39,873 nt of DNA from Deltaproteobacteria bacterium PRO3 (lineage in GTDB: Bacteria > UBA10199 > DSSB01), in NCBI GenBank assembly GCA_030263375.1, contig SZOV01000019.1, positions 1 to 39,873 of the forward strand. The letters are read 5' to 3'. Shown piece after piece: positions 26,605-35,770 of this stretch (position 1 is the stretch's first letter; every line of letters begins with the position of its first letter). The position numbers and the translations under genes are program-made. A model generated the notes under the pieces. That model made no database searches, was not told where the DNA came from, and worked only from the letters and a program-made list of their open reading frames with translations.

Positions 26605-28314
26605 ATGCTCGATAAAAGCTTGGGAAACATCCTTCTCGAAAACACCGCCTTAACCGAGGCCCAGCTCGAAGAGGGGCTTTTGGTCCAGCGGGAAAAGGGC
26701 ATACGCCTGGGCGAGGCCTTGATCCAGCTGCGTTTTCTCAAGTCCGAAGACATCCTCAAGGCCGTCAGCATCCAATTGGGCATCCCCTATCTCAGCAGCA
26801 TCGACCCCGAGAACATCTCCAGCGAGGCGGCCCATCCGGTTCCGATCAATTTCGCCAAGAAAAACGAGTTGATCCCGCTCGCCAAGTACGCCGACCGGGT
26901 CGAGGTTGCGATCTCCGACCCCTGCAACATCCCGGCCCTCGACGACCTGCGGATGATCTACAACACCAATATCCGGCCCATGATCGCGACCAGCGCCCAG
27001 ATCACCGACGCGATCAACACCGTCTACAACCGCAGCACGGGCGCCGACCGCACGGTGATGAGCGACCTGCAGGAGGAAAACCTCGACAACATCACCCAAG
27101 AGCTGGAAGAGCCGGTCGATCTGCTCGAGGCCGATGACGAGGCGCCGATCATCCGATTGGTCAACTCGCTCTTGTTCCGCTCGGTCAAGCAGAAGGCCAG
27201 CGACATCCACATCGAGCCCTTCGAGAAGGACTTGGTCGTCCGTTTCCGCATCGACGGCGTCCTCTACGACATCATGCACCCGCCCAAGAAGGTGCAAAAC
27301 TCGATCATCTCGCGCATCAAGATCATGGCGAATCTCAACATCGCCGAGAAGCGCCTCCCGCAGGACGGCCGCATCCGCATCAAGATCGCCGGAAAAGACA
27401 TCGATATCCGCGTCTCGACCCTGCCCACCAGCTTCGGCGAGTCGGTCGTCATGCGTCTGCTCGACAAGAGCAAGGTCCTGCTCGACCTGGGTGCGATCGG
27501 CGTCCAGGGCCAGGCCCTCGATATGATGCTCGACCTGATCAACCGCAGCCACGGCATCATCTTGGTCACGGGGCCCACCGGTTCCGGTAAAACGACGACG
27601 CTTTACGCGATGCTCTCGCAGATCAACACCACCGACCTCAAGATCATCACGGTCGAGGATCCCGTCGAGTATCAGCTGCCGGGCATCAACCAGATCCAGG
27701 TCAACCCCAAGATCGATCTCACCTTCGCCAGCGCGCTGCGGTCCATCCTGCGCCAGGACCCCGACGTCGTGATGATCGGCGAAATCCGCGATAAAGAGAC
27801 CGCCGAGATCGCCATTCAGGCCTCGCTGACCGGCCACTTGGTCATCTCGACTTTGCATACGAACGACTCGGCCTCCTCGGCCACGCGTCTGATCGACATG
27901 GGCGTCGAGCCCTTCCTGGTCGCCTCCTCGGTGATCGGCATCATCGCCCAGCGCCTGGTCCGCACCATCTGCAAGGAGTGCCGCGAGCGCTACATGCCCA
28001 GCGACTTCGAGCTGATGCAGCTGGGGCTGAAGCGCGAAGACGTTGCGGACAAGTTCGTCTACAAGGCCAAGGGCTGCTCCGCCTGCCTGGACACCGGCTA
28101 TTCCGGCCGTTTGGGCGTCCACGAGATCATGATGATGGACGATGAGGTGCGCGCGATGGTCATGAAGAACGCCGACGCCCCTAGCATCAAGAAGAAGGCG
28201 ATGGAGAAGGGCATGAAGACCCTCCGCGAGGTCGCCGCCGACAAGGTCCTGCAGGGGGAGACGACGATCGAGGAGATCCTCCGCGTCACGCAGGAGGACG
28301 TCGTCCGCGGCTGA
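26605..28314 (+). CDS. gspE: type II secretion ATPase GspE
   Basis: A 569-residue hexameric ATPase. The N-terminal N1E (T2SSE_N) domain begins LGNILLENTALTEAQLEEGL; the C-terminal motor has Walker A GPTGSGKT (323-330), Asp box TVEDPVEY (349-356), Walker B-type DPDVVMIGEIRD (385-396) and His box HLVISTLHTN (411-420). The zinc-binding four-Cys element is complete (Cys456, Cys459, Cys491, Cys494), as in GspE/PilB. It powers pseudopilus assembly from the cytosolic face. Confidence 0.97.
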   Translation: MLDKSLGNILLENTALTEAQLEEGLLVQREKGIRLGEALIQLRFLKSEDILKAVSIQLGIPYLSSIDPENISSEAAHPVPINFAKKNELIPLAKYADRVEVAISDPCNIPALDDLRMIYNTNIRPMIATSAQITDAINTVYNRSTGADRTVMSDLQEENLDNITQELEEPVDLLEADDEAPIIRLVNSLLFRSVKQKASDIHIEPFEKDLVVRFRIDGVLYDIMHPPKKVQNSIISRIKIMANLNIAEKRLPQDGRIRIKIAGKDIDIRVSTLPTSFGESVVMRLLDKSKVLLDLGAIGVQGQALDMMLDLINRSHGIILVTGPTGSGKTTTLYAMLSQINTTDLKIITVEDPVEYQLPGINQIQVNPKIDLTFASALRSILRQDPDVVMIGEIRDKETAEIAIQASLTGHLVISTLHTNDSASSATRLIDMGVEPFLVASSVIGIIAQRLVRTICKECRERYMPSDFELMQLGLKREDVADKFVYKAKGCSACLDTGYSGRLGVHEIMMMDDEVRAMVMKNADAPSIKKKAMEKGMKTLREVAADKVLQGETTIEEILRVTQEDVVRG

Positions 28315-28419
28315 TCCCTGGAGGAGGGGATTGTCCCCAAACCTTCCCGCCGGTTGGCGCGTTAAAAACCGACGAGGCTTCCGAACCGCTTCAAGCCCTG
28401 ATATCGACTCAATATTCCG

Positions 28420-29652
28420 ATGCCCGTATTTTCATACAAAGGAATGGACGCCGCCGGCAAGAAGACCGCCGGCATCATCGACGCCGAAAACCTCAAGGCG
28501 GCGCGGGCCAAGCTGCGCAAGATCAACGTCTTTCCCACCGAAGTGGTCGAGGGCGGCAAAAGTGGGAGCGGCGCGATCGGGTCGGCGGGCGGCTTCGACC
28601 TGAAGAAATTTTTCAACAAGCCCAAGGTCAACGACGTCGCCAATATGACGCGGCAGCTCTCGACCCTGATCAACGCCAACATCCCCTTAGTCGACGCCCT
28701 TTCCGCCCTGGTCGAGCAGATCGAGCAGCCCACCCTCAAATCGGCCCTCTCCGAGATCCGCGAGAAGGTCCGCGAGGGTATCCGGCTGGCCGACGCCATG
28801 CGCGCCTACCCGCACATCTTCGGCGATCTCTACATCAACATGGTCCACGCCGGCGAGGTCTCGGGCGCCCTCGACACCGTCCTGGTCCGGCTTGCGGACT
28901 TCACTGAGGGCCAGGCCCGCCTGAACAGCAAGGTAAAAGGCGCCCTGACCTACCCGGTCGTCATGGGCGTGGTCGGCATCGTCCTGATGAGCTTCCTCCT
29001 GGTTTTCGTCGTCCCGAAGATTGCCAAGATCTTCGAGGACGCGAAAGCGACCTTGCCGCTCCCGACCCGCGTCATGCTGGGGATCAGCGGCTTTTTGCAA
29101 AATTATTGGTATATCGCGATCATCGTGGTCGCGATCATTTTCTACGCGGTCAAGAAGTACAAGGTCAAGCCCAACGGCCGGAAGTTCTTCGACAAGATGA
29201 GCCTGAGGATGCCGATCTTCGGGGACATGTTCCGGATGATCGCCGTCAGCCGCTTCTGCCGGACCCTCTCGACCCTCCTGGGCGCGGGCGTCCAGCTGAT
29301 GCCCTCCCTCGACATCGTCAAGGGCATCGTCGACAACGTGGTCCTGACGGAGGTCATCGAGGAGACCCGCAACTCGGTCAAGGAGGGCGAATCCATCGCC
29401 GAGCCGCTCAAACGCAGCGGCCAGTTTCCGCCCCTGGTGACCCACATGATCGGCATTGGCGAGAAGACCGGCGAGCTCGAGACCATGCTCGAGAAGGTGG
29501 CCGACACCTACGACGACCAGGTCGAGACCAAGGTCTCCACCTTGACGACCCTGCTCGAGCCCCTGATGATCGTGGTGATGGGCGGCGTCGTCGCGGCCAT
29601 CGTCCTCTCGATTTTATTGCCGATTTTGAAGATGAACCAGATGGTCCGCTAG
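28420..29652 (+). CDS. gspF: type II secretion platform protein GspF
   Basis: A 410-residue inner-membrane platform protein. It opens MPVFSYKGMDAAGKKTAGIIDAEN and has two T2SSF cytosolic domains (about 75-200 and 265-385), each with family motifs (TRQLSTLINANIPLVDAL; CRTLSTLLGAGVQLM). There are three membrane spans, near 180-200, 225-245 and at the C-terminus (MIVVMGGVVAAIVLSILLPI). No clear ribosome site precedes the ATG; the 105-base gap from gspE contains nothing else recognisable. Confidence 0.96.
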   Translation: MPVFSYKGMDAAGKKTAGIIDAENLKAARAKLRKINVFPTEVVEGGKSGSGAIGSAGGFDLKKFFNKPKVNDVANMTRQLSTLINANIPLVDALSALVEQIEQPTLKSALSEIREKVREGIRLADAMRAYPHIFGDLYINMVHAGEVSGALDTVLVRLADFTEGQARLNSKVKGALTYPVVMGVVGIVLMSFLLVFVVPKIAKIFEDAKATLPLPTRVMLGISGFLQNYWYIAIIVVAIIFYAVKKYKVKPNGRKFFDKMSLRMPIFGDMFRMIAVSRFCRTLSTLLGAGVQLMPSLDIVKGIVDNVVLTEVIEETRNSVKEGESIAEPLKRSGQFPPLVTHMIGIGEKTGELETMLEKVADTYDDQVETKVSTLTTLLEPLMIVVMGGVVAAIVLSILLPILKMNQMVR

Positions 29653-29698
29653 CCGGTCCCACGGGGTGGGTAGCGGAACTGATTGAAATAACTTGCTA

Positions 29699-29715
29699 AA
29701 AATATTGAATATTTT
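29699..29715 (+). promoter_or_regulatory. AT-rich palindrome upstream of gspG
   Basis: AAAATAT (29699-29705), TGA, ATATTTT (29709-29715): a perfect inverted repeat in an AT-rich stretch between gspF and gspG. It may be part of an internal promoter or regulator site raising major-pseudopilin expression; no hexamers were convincingly placed. Confidence 0.35.
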
Positions 29716-29778
29716 AAAACGGAACCCAGATCTGTTACGTTAAGCCATTATCGTCCCGTTATGGACAGGAGGGGAAAT

Positions 29779-30252
29779 ATGTCTTTCAGGGGTGTCGCCA
29801 AAGTCCTTCGCAGCCAGGCCGGTATGACCCTCATCGAAATCATGGTCGTCGTCGCCATCATCGGTTCGATCGCGGCCCTGGTCACGGTGAACGTCTTGAA
29901 TTATCTGGACGAGTCCAAGGTCGAGACCACCAAGATCCAAATGAAGAACGTCGAGGGCGCCCTCGACCAATACAAGCGCCGCCACGGCTCCTACCCCACC
30001 ACCGAGCAGGGCCTCTCCGCCCTGGTCGAGAAGCCCACGGTAGGCAAGGTTCCCGACAACTATCCCCCCGACGGCTACCTGAAGGCCGTGCCCAAGGACG
30101 GCTGGGGCAACGATTTCATCTACGCCTCGCCGGGGACGGCCGGGCACAAGATCGAGATCATCTCCTACGGCGGCGACGGGCAGGAGGGCGGCGAAGGCTT
30201 CGACGCCGACATCACCAATTACGAGGTCAAGGAAGAGGCAAAGACGGAGTAG
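29779..30252 (+). CDS. gspG: major pseudopilin GspG
   Basis: A 157-residue type IV pilin-like protein forming the body of the pseudopilus. The leader ends AG|MTLIEIMVVVAIIG, with cleavage after Gly15 and Glu at mature position 5. Position +1 is Met rather than the usual Phe. The C-terminal YGGDGQEGGEGFDADI corresponds to the GspG calcium-binding loop. ATG at 29779 is chosen because AGGAGG lies six bases upstream; the upstream ATG at 29761 precedes that ribosome site. It should be processed by a prepilin peptidase encoded outside the window. Confidence 0.95.
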   Translation: MSFRGVAKVLRSQAGMTLIEIMVVVAIIGSIAALVTVNVLNYLDESKVETTKIQMKNVEGALDQYKRRHGSYPTTEQGLSALVEKPTVGKVPDNYPPDGYLKAVPKDGWGNDFIYASPGTAGHKIEIISYGGDGQEGGEGFDADITNYEVKEEAKTE

Positions 30253-30365
30253 GGGCGGGCCGGGCCGTCGATCCGAGCCTGCGTGGATTTGAAATTTTCT
30301 TGGGCCTGGCGCCGGGGCTTCTTATGAGCCCCCGCGGCAAGGCCTTTTTTTTGAGGGGCTGGGGA

Positions 30366-31013
30366 ATGCGTCTTCAAAGGTCCGACGCCCGGGGTTTCAC
30401 CCTGATCGAGATCATGATCGTCGTGCTCATCATCGCCTTGATGATGGGCATGGGCGTGGCCATCCTCTTTCCCGGCAACGAGGCCAAGCTCCGAGAGCAA
30501 TCCGCCAAGCTGGCAGGCACGATCAAATTCCTCTACAACGAGGCCGCCGTCAAAAATAAATACTACCGCCTGGTCTTTGACCTCGACCAGCAGAGCTACG
30601 CCGTCGAATCCAGCACCGAGCCCTTCCTGGTCCGCATGATCGAGGAAGATCCCAAAAAGAACGCCGCCAAGGACGAGGCCCCCGCCGAGGGCGAACCGGG
30701 CGCCACGCCCGCCGCGGGTTTCACCGGCGAGGAGGGCATGCTGGTCCAGACGACCAAGCTGCCGGCGGGGATCAAGTTCAAGGACGTCTTCGTCATGCAC
30801 CACAAAGAGCGGCAGGAGAGGGGCAAAGTCGAGGCCTATTTCTTCCCCAACGGCTTCGTCGAGCCCCTGGTCGTCAACTTGACCGACGAAGACGAGCAGA
30901 GCTTTTATTCCCTGCAGGTGAATCCCCTGACCGGTCGGTCCAAGATCCGCAGCGAGTACTACGAGGCCAAACCGGAAGAGCTCGTTCCGCAGCCGCAGGA
31001 GGGCTCGTCATGA
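30366..31013 (+). CDS. gspH: minor pseudopilin GspH
   Basis: A 215-residue pseudopilin with cleavage site RG|FTLIEIMIVVLIIAL (after Gly10). The globular part carries an acidic Ala/Glu/Pro/Gly-rich insertion (EDPKKNAAKDEAPAEGEPG and onwards, about residues 98-125) not typical of the family. The ATG at 30366 gives the usual short leader, preceded by GAGGGG. Its stop overlaps gspI as ATGA. Confidence 0.88.
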   Translation: MRLQRSDARGFTLIEIMIVVLIIALMMGMGVAILFPGNEAKLREQSAKLAGTIKFLYNEAAVKNKYYRLVFDLDQQSYAVESSTEPFLVRMIEEDPKKNAAKDEAPAEGEPGATPAAGFTGEEGMLVQTTKLPAGIKFKDVFVMHHKERQERGKVEAYFFPNGFVEPLVVNLTDEDEQSFYSLQVNPLTGRSKIRSEYYEAKPEELVPQPQEGSS

Positions 31014-31561
31014 GGCGCAGGACCGCCGGCTCCGCGGGCTTCACGCTGATCGAGATCATGATCTCGCTCTCCATCCTCTCCATTTCGCTGCTCAGCATCT
31101 ACGCTGCCCAGGGCAACTCGCTGCGCGCCAGCGGTCGCGCCGAGAACATCCAAACCGCCTCGATGCTGGCGCGGCAGAAGATGACCGAAAAGATGATCGA
31201 ACTGCAGAAGGACCTCGATAAGGGCAAGTTTCCCGACGAGCAGATCAACGACCAGGGCGAATTCGAACCGCCTTTCGAGCGCTTCCGCTGGGAATTCGCC
31301 GTGCGCAAGGTCGAGATTCCGGTGGTGCAGGCCCCCGGCCAGGAAGGAGGGGATGCCTCCGGCGGCGGGCCCGCCACCAGCGATGGGAAAGAGCCCGGCG
31401 CCGCCAACCAGGCTCCGCAGGCGGCGACGGAAAATTTGGCCAAGATGGTCACTAAAAAAATCAGCGAATCGGTGCGCGAGATCACCACCAAGGTCATCTG
31501 GCAGGAGCTGGAGGAGGACCAAACCCTGGTGGTGACGACGCACATCGCAAAACTGCAATGA
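31010..31561 (+). CDS. gspI: minor pseudopilin GspI
   Basis: A 183-residue pseudopilin with cleavage site AG|FTLIEIMISLSILS (after Gly10) followed by QGNSLRASGRAENIQTASMLARQKM, typical of GspI. A Gly/Ala/Pro/Asn-rich insertion lies at about residues 108-145. GspI nucleates the tip complex with GspJ and GspK. It overlaps both neighbours by four bases (ATGA at each junction). Confidence 0.88.
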   Translation: MRRRTAGSAGFTLIEIMISLSILSISLLSIYAAQGNSLRASGRAENIQTASMLARQKMTEKMIELQKDLDKGKFPDEQINDQGEFEPPFERFRWEFAVRKVEIPVVQAPGQEGGDASGGGPATSDGKEPGAANQAPQAATENLAKMVTKKISESVREITTKVIWQELEEDQTLVVTTHIAKLQ

Positions 31562-32223
31562 AGTCGCAATTGGGACAAAAAGGGTTCACACTCCTCGAAG
31601 TCATGATCGCCATGTCCATCCTGGCGGCGATGGCCCTGGGCATGTTCGTGGCCGCCCAGCAGACCCTCAACAGCAAGGCCAGCACCGAGGACCGCGACGA
31701 CGCCAACCACTCGGTGGTGCAGGCCCTCAACCGCATTTCCGAGGACCTCGACATGGCGATCATGGTGAAGAGCAAGGACCTGCTGGGGCTCACCTTCGAC
31801 GGGGAATACGCCTTCGAGGGCGGGGAGTCGCGCCTGGATTTCGTCAGCTTCTCGCACCAGCGCTTCATCGCCGATGCCAAGGAGAGCGATCTGGCCGAGG
31901 TGAGCTACTACCTCGTGCCCATGCCCGACGAGGCGGGGCGGAACATGCTGATGCGGCGCGAGGCGACCAAGATCGACAAAAATCTCCAGGAGGGCGGCAC
32001 CGCCTTTCCCCTGCTGGAGAACGTCGAGAGCCTGAGTTTCGAGTATCTCGATCCCAAGTCGGGCGAGTTCAAGAAGACCTGGGACTCGAAGTCCATCGAT
32101 TTCAACAACCAGCTGCCGCAGGCCGTCAAGATCACCATCGAGGCCTTCCTCCCGGAGGAAGAGCAAAAGACCGTCTTCGCGACGATCGCCCCGATCCGGA
32201 TGACGAAGCCGATTTCTTTCTAA
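31558..32223 (+). CDS. gspJ: minor pseudopilin GspJ
   Basis: A 221-residue pseudopilin with cleavage site KG|FTLLEVMIAMSILAAMALG (after Gly9). The downstream text (NRISEDLDMAI; YYLVPMPDEAGRNMLMRREA; LSFEYLDPKSGEFKKTWDS) fits the GspJ beta domain. It starts in the ATGA overlap with gspI and ends one base before gspK. Confidence 0.93.
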   Translation: MKSQLGQKGFTLLEVMIAMSILAAMALGMFVAAQQTLNSKASTEDRDDANHSVVQALNRISEDLDMAIMVKSKDLLGLTFDGEYAFEGGESRLDFVSFSHQRFIADAKESDLAEVSYYLVPMPDEAGRNMLMRREATKIDKNLQEGGTAFPLLENVESLSFEYLDPKSGEFKKTWDSKSIDFNNQLPQAVKITIEAFLPEEEQKTVFATIAPIRMTKPISF

Positions 32224-32224
32224 G

Positions 32225-33547
32225 ATGCGCACCACGGCTCCAAAACCGAATCGCCGTTCCGCCCGGGGCATCGCCCTGCTGATGGTGCTCGCCTCGCTCG
32301 CCATCCTGAGCAGCCTGGTCGTCGAGTTCGCCTACAACAGCAACGTGACCTACAACTTGGCCCTCAACCAGAAGGACCGGGTTCAGGCCTACTACCTGGC
32401 CGAGTCGGCGCTCAATTTCAGCAAGCTGATCCTGAAATTCGACAAGGAGGCCCGCAAACTCGCCGGCGAGGCCAGCAACAAGCTGGGACGTACCATCCAG
32501 ATCCAGCCCCTCTACGAGATGATCCCGCTGAATTCCGAGATCCTGCGCGGCGTCGCCCAGATGGAAGGGGGGGCGGCCCCGGAAGGGGGCGAGGGCGAGG
32601 AGGGGGGCGAGGCCGCCCCGGAGGGTAGCCCCGCGGCGGGGGGCGGCGAGGCCTTGGGCGGCTTCAACCTCAAGGGGGCGGAGTCCTTCCTGGCCTTCGA
32701 GGGGAACTTCGCCTCCGAGATCGGCGAAGAAGACGCCAAGCTCAATGTCAACGCCTTTTTCAACCTTCAGCCCACGCAAAAAAGCTATGAGCGGCTCAAG
32801 AGCACGCTGTATCATCTCCTCCTGACCGACGAGTTCAAGGGGCTCTTCGAGGACAAGTTCCGCGGGGCCAAGGACCTGGCGCAGAACATCGCCGACTACA
32901 TCGACAAGGACGACGCCCAAAACGAGCCGGGCGGCCAGGAGCGCGGCCGGGAAGGCGTGGGCGGCGGTCTCCAGGTCACGATGAAAAACGCCAAGCTGCT
33001 CTCCGTGGAAGAGCTCATGACGGTGCCGGGGATGACCGAGGATATCTTCCAGAAGCTGAAGCCTTACGTCACCGTCTACGGGGGCGACGAGAAGATCTTC
33101 GTGTGCCGGGCCAAGGACCCCTTGGTGAAGTCCCTGATCCTGGCCTACACCGAGAACAACCCCCGGATGGAGCCGGTCCGGGACGACAACATCGAGTTGT
33201 TGACCAAGGCCTTCGACGCCGTGCTAAATAGTTGCCCGGACACCCAGGCTATGGCAAACAGCCTGGACCAGGCCTTGGGGGTGGTACAGCCCGAAAATAC
33301 CCCAAGTCCTTCCAGCGCGGCGCGGGCGGGAGGTCCGACTTCGACGCTGACCGGGGCCACCTCGGGCGGCGGCGCCGGGCTGGGGCAGAGCGATAAATTT
33401 ACGGACATGGTCAAAAACGAAAACAAAATCTTCTCCGTCATCGGCATCGGCACCGTCGGCGAGACCGAGGTCAAATTGAAGACCGTCCTCGACACCAGCA
33501 ATCCCAACCCCAACCGCTGGACGATGCTGTATTGGAGGGTCGAATAG
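32225..33547 (+). CDS. gspK: pseudopilus tip protein GspK
   Basis: A 440-residue large pseudopilin. The leader ends ARG|IALLMVLASLAILSSLVVEF; as is usual for GspK, mature position 5 is not Glu. A Gly/Glu/Ala-rich insertion at about 114-150 precedes the helical domain (FASEIGEEDAKLNVNAFFNL, YHLLLTDEFKGLFEDKF, ADYIDKDD). A SAM-like segment MTVPGMTEDIFQKLKPYVTVYG follows. The TAG stop shares its last base with the GTG start of gspL. Confidence 0.93.
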   Translation: MRTTAPKPNRRSARGIALLMVLASLAILSSLVVEFAYNSNVTYNLALNQKDRVQAYYLAESALNFSKLILKFDKEARKLAGEASNKLGRTIQIQPLYEMIPLNSEILRGVAQMEGGAAPEGGEGEEGGEAAPEGSPAAGGGEALGGFNLKGAESFLAFEGNFASEIGEEDAKLNVNAFFNLQPTQKSYERLKSTLYHLLLTDEFKGLFEDKFRGAKDLAQNIADYIDKDDAQNEPGGQERGREGVGGGLQVTMKNAKLLSVEELMTVPGMTEDIFQKLKPYVTVYGGDEKIFVCRAKDPLVKSLILAYTENNPRMEPVRDDNIELLTKAFDAVLNSCPDTQAMANSLDQALGVVQPENTPSPSSAARAGGPTSTLTGATSGGGAGLGQSDKFTDMVKNENKIFSVIGIGTVGETEVKLKTVLDTSNPNPNRWTMLYWRVE

Positions 33548-35133
33548 TGGCCCAAACCGTCCTCGGCATCGACCTCGGCAGCTATTCGGTGAAGATCGCC
33601 CAAGTCGAACGCGGCTTCGGCGAGTTCAAGCTCGTCAACTTCTTCGAGGTGCCCCTGGTCGCCGAGGAAGTGCTCAGCTACGAGCAATCCGCGTCGGCGG
33701 CCCTGACTAAGTTCGTCCAAGAAAACGCGATCAACTACGACACCTGCGTCGTCTCCCTCCCCGGAAGCCTGGCCTCCTTCCGCACGCTGAGCATGCCCTT
33801 CGGCAACGTCAAGAAGATCGACCAGACCCTCGAGTTCGAGCTCGAGACCCTGATCCCCTTCGACATCGAGGAGGTGCTGTTCGACTACACGATCCTCTCG
33901 AGCACGCCGCAGGAGTCCAAAGTCCTGGTGGCCTATCTCAAGGACGCCGATTTCAAGCGCTTCCTGACCCAGATCCAGACCAGCGGGATCGACCCCCGCT
34001 ACATGGGGATCGACACGGTCGACCTCTCCTACCTGAGCTTCCCGGGATTTCTGCCGCCCGAGGGCCAGTACGCCCTTTTGGACCTGGGCCACAGCAAGGC
34101 CAACCTGATGATCCTCGAGGGGAACAAGATCAAGGGACTGCGTTGCCTGAGCTGGGGCGGCCATCACCTCACCCAGGCGGTGGCCAAGGCCCTCGAGATT
34201 CCCTACGACAAGGCCGAGGCCTGGAAGCACGCCAAAGGCCAGGTCCTGGCGGGCGCCGAAGACCCCGGCCTCAAGGCGATCTACGCCAGCGTCGAAGACC
34301 TCCAGCAGCAACTGAAGCAGACCTTGTTCGCCTTCTACGAGTCCGGCGAGCGCCCCATCGAGGCCCTCTACCTCTCCGGGGGCAGCTCGCGGCTGCTCGG
34401 CATCGACTCTTTCTTCTCCAGCCGCCTCAACATCAACGTCAGCCAGCTCGACGTGCTCGACGACAGCTTCACCGAGCTGCACGACCGCGAGGGCGCGCGG
34501 CACGTGATCCCGACCGCCTTCGCCGAGGCGCTGCGCGCGGTCTACCCGAACAAGGGCGCCAAGATCAATTTCCGCCGCGGCGACTACGCCTACAAGAAAG
34601 ACATCGAGCAGATCGGCGGCTCGCTCAAGCGCATCGGCCTGGTCGCCGCCTCGGTGGCGGTCCTGGCCCTGGCTTATTTCATCATGGCCTACATGACGCT
34701 CTCCTCGCAGGTCGACAAGATGAATAAAAACGTCGCCAAGATGGTCAAGGCCTCGGTCCCCGACCTGCCCAAGGGCGGCGCCCAGTCGGCCAAGCAGGCC
34801 GTCACCGTGCTCGACGGCCGCATCTCGGCGATCTCCGAGAAGCTCAAGCGGGTGGAGGGCGGCGGCTCGGTCAGCGCCCTCGAATTGCTAAAGATGATCT
34901 CGGGGGCGATGCCGCCGCGCGACGAGCTGATCGTCGACATCGACGACCTCAACATCGCGCCCGAGCGGGTGCGGCTCGAGGGGCGCACGGTCTCCTACGA
35001 GGGCGTCGACAAGGTCAAGGCTTCCATGGAGAAGGTGAAGATCTTCAAAAACGTGCAGACGGGCAACGTGCGCAAGGGAGTGCGGGACGAGATCAAGTTC
35101 AGCCTCTCCTTCGACGTGGTCACCGGCGGGTAA
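33547..35133 (+). CDS. gspL: type II secretion protein GspL with complete PilM-like actin fold
   Basis: A 528-residue protein. The cytosolic half is actin-like: GIDLGSYSVK (7-16), FELETLIPFD typical of PilM, ALLDLGHSKANLMIL (about 178-192) and LYLSGGSSRLLGI (about 278-290). One membrane helix follows (about 365-387, GLVAASVAVLALAYFIMAYM), then a PilN-like periplasmic ferredoxin fold ending SFDVVTGG. It couples GspE to the platform. GTG at 33547 was chosen because GGAGG lies directly upstream; an in-frame TTG at 33532 has no ribosome site. The phosphate-loop-like motifs look intact, unlike many GspL. Confidence 0.9.
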   Translation: MAQTVLGIDLGSYSVKIAQVERGFGEFKLVNFFEVPLVAEEVLSYEQSASAALTKFVQENAINYDTCVVSLPGSLASFRTLSMPFGNVKKIDQTLEFELETLIPFDIEEVLFDYTILSSTPQESKVLVAYLKDADFKRFLTQIQTSGIDPRYMGIDTVDLSYLSFPGFLPPEGQYALLDLGHSKANLMILEGNKIKGLRCLSWGGHHLTQAVAKALEIPYDKAEAWKHAKGQVLAGAEDPGLKAIYASVEDLQQQLKQTLFAFYESGERPIEALYLSGGSSRLLGIDSFFSSRLNINVSQLDVLDDSFTELHDREGARHVIPTAFAEALRAVYPNKGAKINFRRGDYAYKKDIEQIGGSLKRIGLVAASVAVLALAYFIMAYMTLSSQVDKMNKNVAKMVKASVPDLPKGGAQSAKQAVTVLDGRISAISEKLKRVEGGGSVSALELLKMISGAMPPRDELIVDIDDLNIAPERVRLEGRTVSYEGVDKVKASMEKVKIFKNVQTGNVRKGVRDEIKFSLSFDVVTGG

Positions 35134-35144
35134 GGGCGCAACGG

Positions 35145-35765
35145 ATGGCGAAATCGGGAAAATACTCCTGGAAAGAGCGGCTCAACCTCGAAGAGCTCTA
35201 CAACACCTTCATCGGCTTCGCCCCGCGCGAGCAGATCCTGGTGGGCGTCGGCGTCGGCGTGGGCCTGCTGCTATTGATCCTCATTCCCTTCGCCTGCGGA
35301 TCCTCGCGATTAAGCAAGCTCGAGAGCCAGATCCAAAGCCACGAGAAGAACGTCAGCAAGGTCGTCGACAAGATCACCGAGTTGCAGCAGGCCCAGGCCA
35401 AGATGAAGGCCGTCGAATCCCGCATCCGGCCCAAGTCGCAGGTGCAGCTGACCACCAAGCTCGAAGCCCTCGCCACCCAGAGCGGGATCGGTCAGAACAT
35501 CGATTCGCTCAAGGAAATGCCGGGCACGCCGGGCGAGGACTTCGAAGAGATGGTCGTCGCGGTCCGCTTGTCCCGGCTCAGCCTGAGCCAGCTGATCGAA
35601 TTCCTCTACGGCATCGAAAGCCAAAGCGACATGAGTCTGCAGGTCAAACGACTCCAGCTCAAGCCACGCTACGACAACCGCCAGCAGTTCGACGCCAACT
35701 TCGAGATCAGCACCTATGTCAGCACCGCGCCCGCCGGCGAGGCGCCCGCGGGCGGAGGAGGTTGA
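35145..35765 (+). CDS. gspM: type II secretion protein GspM
   Basis: A 206-residue bitopic membrane protein. A basic N-terminus is followed by one transmembrane helix (about 29-50, ILVGVGVGVGLLLLILIPFACG), a coiled-coil-like helix (LSKLESQIQSHEKNVSKVVDKI) and a ferredoxin-like periplasmic domain (SLSQLIEFLYGIESQSDMSLQVKRLQLKP). Equivalent to PilO in pili. The identification rests partly on position between gspL and gspN. Its Gly/Ala-rich tail carries the next gene's ribosome site. Confidence 0.9.
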   Translation: MAKSGKYSWKERLNLEELYNTFIGFAPREQILVGVGVGVGLLLLILIPFACGSSRLSKLESQIQSHEKNVSKVVDKITELQQAQAKMKAVESRIRPKSQVQLTTKLEALATQSGIGQNIDSLKEMPGTPGEDFEEMVVAVRLSRLSLSQLIEFLYGIESQSDMSLQVKRLQLKPRYDNRQQFDANFEISTYVSTAPAGEAPAGGGG

Positions 35766-35770
35766 GCGCC

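Noticed and set aside
26650-28122. Antisense open frame within gspE (about 490 codons)
   Set aside because: Asp/Val/Gly-rich mirror translation; the GspE motifs on the plus strand are complete.
35762-35770. TTG start of gspN overlapping the gspM stop
   Set aside because: It lies directly against the GGAGGAGG ribosome site, whereas GTG at 35771 has proper spacing.
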